Of a stretch of DNA of 11,000 bases, positions 8,971 to 11,000 are shown piece by piece. The notes beneath the pieces were generated by a model. That model saw only the letters and a program-made list of their open reading frames with translations, ran no database searches and was not told the DNA's origin. The position numbers and the translations under genes were made by a program. The first letter of the stretch is position 1; each line of letters begins with the position of its first letter. Source of the DNA: Euperipatoides rowelli (Eukaryota > Onychophora > Udeonychophora > Euonychophora > Peripatopsidae); NCBI GenBank assembly GCA_003024985.2, contig PXIH01S0010865.1, one strand, 5' to 3'.

Positions 8971-10139
8971 CTAGTTTATTTGTTGATTGAGGTTAGTATC
9001 TTGGTTTTTATGCTCATTTTTGTAATATTTCCCAGCTATGTAGCCTTGCTTATTACATTGTGCAGAAAATTTGCACAGAATTTTAATTTGCCTTACGACT
9101 ACATATTTACTCAGTATGTCCAGAACACCACAAAAACTACATCCGTGTGCATTTGTTTCACTAAAGTCTGCTGCCTATATGTTTCTTTAAGTTTATTTAT
9201 CTCTTGCTTAAACTTGGCTATTTCATCTTCATTAGTCCTAACCTCGGTTTCGGACTCCATAGAAAAAAAAAATATTGTAATATTATTGATAAAACATAGT
9301 TTGTAATGGTTTTTTTTTTTTTTTCGGTTTTTGATCTAAATTAACTGTTTCCTCAACATTTAGCTTGCCAGACTTCAACAATTCACTCCTGAAATTAAGT
9401 GTCAGCTCCTTTGTAAATTGATTTATCATGAATTGTTCATACGAACACTGTACAGTATATCACTTTGTTCACTGAGATTTTCTTAAAAGCTGCTGGCTAC
9501 AGCAACCATCCTAAGCTTATAATTATCACTTTCTGACTGCAGTTGAGAGCAATTATTGAGAAAGTTCGTGGCTCTCTTCAGCTTGTAATTTCCTACTGAA
9601 AAGGCATAAAAACTCATTAATTATTTAATTATTTCCAAAGCCTTCAAAATATTTATTTTTCATATGTACTGATAGCTTTGCTTCTAAATTAGCCTATAAT
9701 GTTAATGATTTTCTGTCCAATGATGCTTGGTAGTTAATATGTTTAGAAATTGAATAAATTTATTAGCTTAGTTCCAGTCGTTTGGGTCCCAAATAAATAC
9801 AAGCAACATGCTTAAGGCACTATCTCCGGATCAGAAAAAATTCAGAAGATATAGGGTAAGGTTTGCTCGCATCAATCAGAACACTATCTATAGCAATAGT
9901 AGAGACATACTGATAACAGTTTAACCGTTTCCTCTATCAGTCTAAGACTATTCAATATAATGTTAACATCTTTCTCACCTAATTGGGACTCAATTCAATG
10001 CCCCACTACTTTTTTTCCTACCTGGAATATTCTTAGAAGACCGATTCATTTTCATGCTAACACCTTTCTCTTTTACAGTAACAGTCACAGACTGAATAGT
10101 CTGCACATCTCTCTTTCTCGACTTCTTTTGAGTTTCCAT
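8971..10139 (-). pseudogene. Decayed minus-strand coding tract, possibly LINE ORF1 with a zinc-finger remnant
   Basis: Read on the minus strand from 10139, a series of short frames gives protein-like segments. 10139-9990 encodes 49 residues with a basic start (METQKKSRKRDVQTIQS). After one frame change comes ESQLGEKDVNIIL and LRLIEETVKLLS. Near 9590-9480 there is NFLNNCSQLQSESDNYKL. Near 9420-9320 there is FTKELTLNFRSELLKSGKL and a Lys run. 9260-9111 encodes 49 residues with a helical, charged part (TNEDEIAKFKQEINKLKETY). After another shift, 9153-8971 encodes a 60-residue Cys-containing piece: GCSFCG, then ILCKFSAQC and GKYYKNEHKN. Basic N-terminus, possible coiled coil and a Cys cluster in that order resemble ORF1 of some LINEs. 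No reverse transcriptase follows on this strand. Its identity is uncertain; a decayed host retrocopy is an alternative. Confidence 0.4.
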
Positions 10140-10443
10140 ATTTATTTGTTTGATATTTCTTTAACTGAATGGATTATTTGTGTCAATTGGTTTAAGCAGT
10201 GCACAACCACTTTTATTTTATAAGTTTTCATTTTTTGAAAAAAAAAAAACCATTAGTAGATTTAATATTTTGCATTATGATTTTTTTTTAAAATCTTTCA
10301 AATTCTGTCACAATAAAGATTTCTCAGAGAAAAGATGAATAAATTAGGATTAACTTGAGCAATGTTTTGATTGATGAAAAAAAAATTATTTGCTGAAATA
10401 TTTTGAATTTTCACAGGAACTTAAAATAGATTACATCTTTCAT

Positions 10444-10494
10444 ACACAAGTAGCCTATTTTTACATAAAATTGTTAAAAATAGGCTTCTTGTGT
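10444..10494. repeat. Near-perfect short hairpin in intron
   Basis: The left arm 10444-10465 (ACACAAGTAGCCTATTTTTA followed by CA) pairs with the right arm 10472-10494 with one mismatch and one bulged base, around a 6-nt loop TAAAAT. The total is 51 nt. It is not a terminator or splice element. It may be a relic of a palindromic repeat or a small structured RNA. Confidence 0.7.
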
Positions 10495-11000
10495 TGCAGG
10501 GTATCAATTTTTATTAAACTGGTGTCAAATTATTTTGTTGTGGTGTTTGTATGACCTTAGGCAAAGAAAAGCTATTTTTACAAATTTTTTTCCAGAAAAA
10601 AATACTTTGACCAAATTTTCTTAAAAATTTACTTTTTGACTGTTTAGGATATTTGCACATAGACCCCAGAACCCAAATTTATATTATAGTTAACTTTTAA
10701 TCCTAGGTGCTAGACAGTTTTTATCTCTGACAGAAATTTTATTATTAAATCCTACTAATTTAGAGATTCTAGTGCCACTCCATGACTAGCAAGCCAGCTG
10801 GAAAGTCTGTAGATCTAGCATTGTCAACCTGCCCTGTCAATTTACCATTGGTGTCAGCAAAATGCAGCATATATCAGAGTGTTTGAACAGTATAAGCCCA
10901 CTTAAAATTCTTAACTTGTGAGCCCATAGAGTCCCAGAACGCTAATTAAATATACAGTATTACAGAGCTCGAAATAGTGCACAAAAAAGAACATGCCCTG

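Larger units (their letters stand above)
6351..11000 (+). other. PICK1: PICK1 intron, 5' part (continues past the window)
   Basis: No acceptor followed by the expected LRCRQ-type residues occurs up to 11000, so this intron is longer than 4.6 kb. It contains the LINE fossil, the minus-strand coding fossil and a hairpin, listed separately. 6357-6730 and 10240-11000, apart from the hairpin at 10444-10494, are AT-rich sequence in which I see no gene or element. Confidence 0.8.

Noticed and set aside
8980-9306. 108-residue plus-strand hydrophobic frame as a membrane protein gene
   Set aside because: It begins with TTG, has no family resemblance, and is the complement of the more protein-like minus-strand Cys/Lys-rich tract. 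T-rich DNA yields hydrophobic frames by default.
6736-10139. Plus-strand LINE and minus-strand tract as one twin-primed insertion
   Set aside because: Twin priming places the inverted 5' segment upstream of the 3' segment. Here the minus-strand tract lies beyond the 3' tail, so two events fit better.
10492-10556. TTGTGTTGCAG followed by an open frame, as a candidate acceptor for the next PICK1 exon
   Set aside because: In the required phase it reads VSIFIKLVSNYF and soon stops. PICK1 needs LRCRQ-type residues after NYEYR, so the site is a decoy.
1-11000. CRISPR array, tRNA, rRNA, bacterial operon or defence system
   Set aside because: No regularly spaced direct repeats, no tRNA or rRNA signature seen, no ribosome-binding sites with adjacent long frames. 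Introns and exons with GT-AG borders show a eukaryotic gene.

Overview
The window is eukaryotic, strongly AT-rich and mostly intronic. It lies inside one protein-coding gene on the + strand, an orthologue of PICK1 (protein interacting with C kinase 1, a PDZ plus BAR domain scaffold). Two consecutive exons of the BAR domain are present, at 3019-3111 and 6250-6350. Both have canonical AG/GT borders and good branch points, and they join in frame. The residues resemble arthropod versions more than vertebrate ones (for example YADAKFEYL, AALQEPLYRVETGNYEYR), so the host is most likely an insect or other arthropod. The sequence does not fix the species.

Layout. 1-3018 is the 3' part of an upstream intron, with a hairpin near 351-437, a TACTAAC-rich stretch, a possible decayed minus-strand ORF at 1699-2125 and simple repeats. 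3019-3111 is the first BAR exon. 3112-6249 is a complete 3.1 kb intron holding an approximately 860 bp non-autonomous hAT-like DNA transposon (3638-4497). 6250-6350 is the second BAR exon. 6351-11000 is the 5' part of the next intron, which holds a badly frameshifted LINE in + orientation (about 6736-8757, CR1/Jockey-type reverse transcriptase), a second decayed coding tract in - orientation (about 8971-10139, perhaps a LINE ORF1 with a zinc-finger remnant) and a near-perfect hairpin at 10444-10494. The exon that should follow in PICK1 was not found, so this intron runs beyond the window.

No complete gene, RNA gene, CRISPR array or bacterial-type operon is present. The only functional coding sequence seen is the 194 bp of PICK1 exons. 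The rest is intron and fossil mobile DNA. The signals most worth checking are the hAT-like element, the minus-strand Cys-rich fossil, the two hairpins and the marked excess of the 7-mer TACWGTA.
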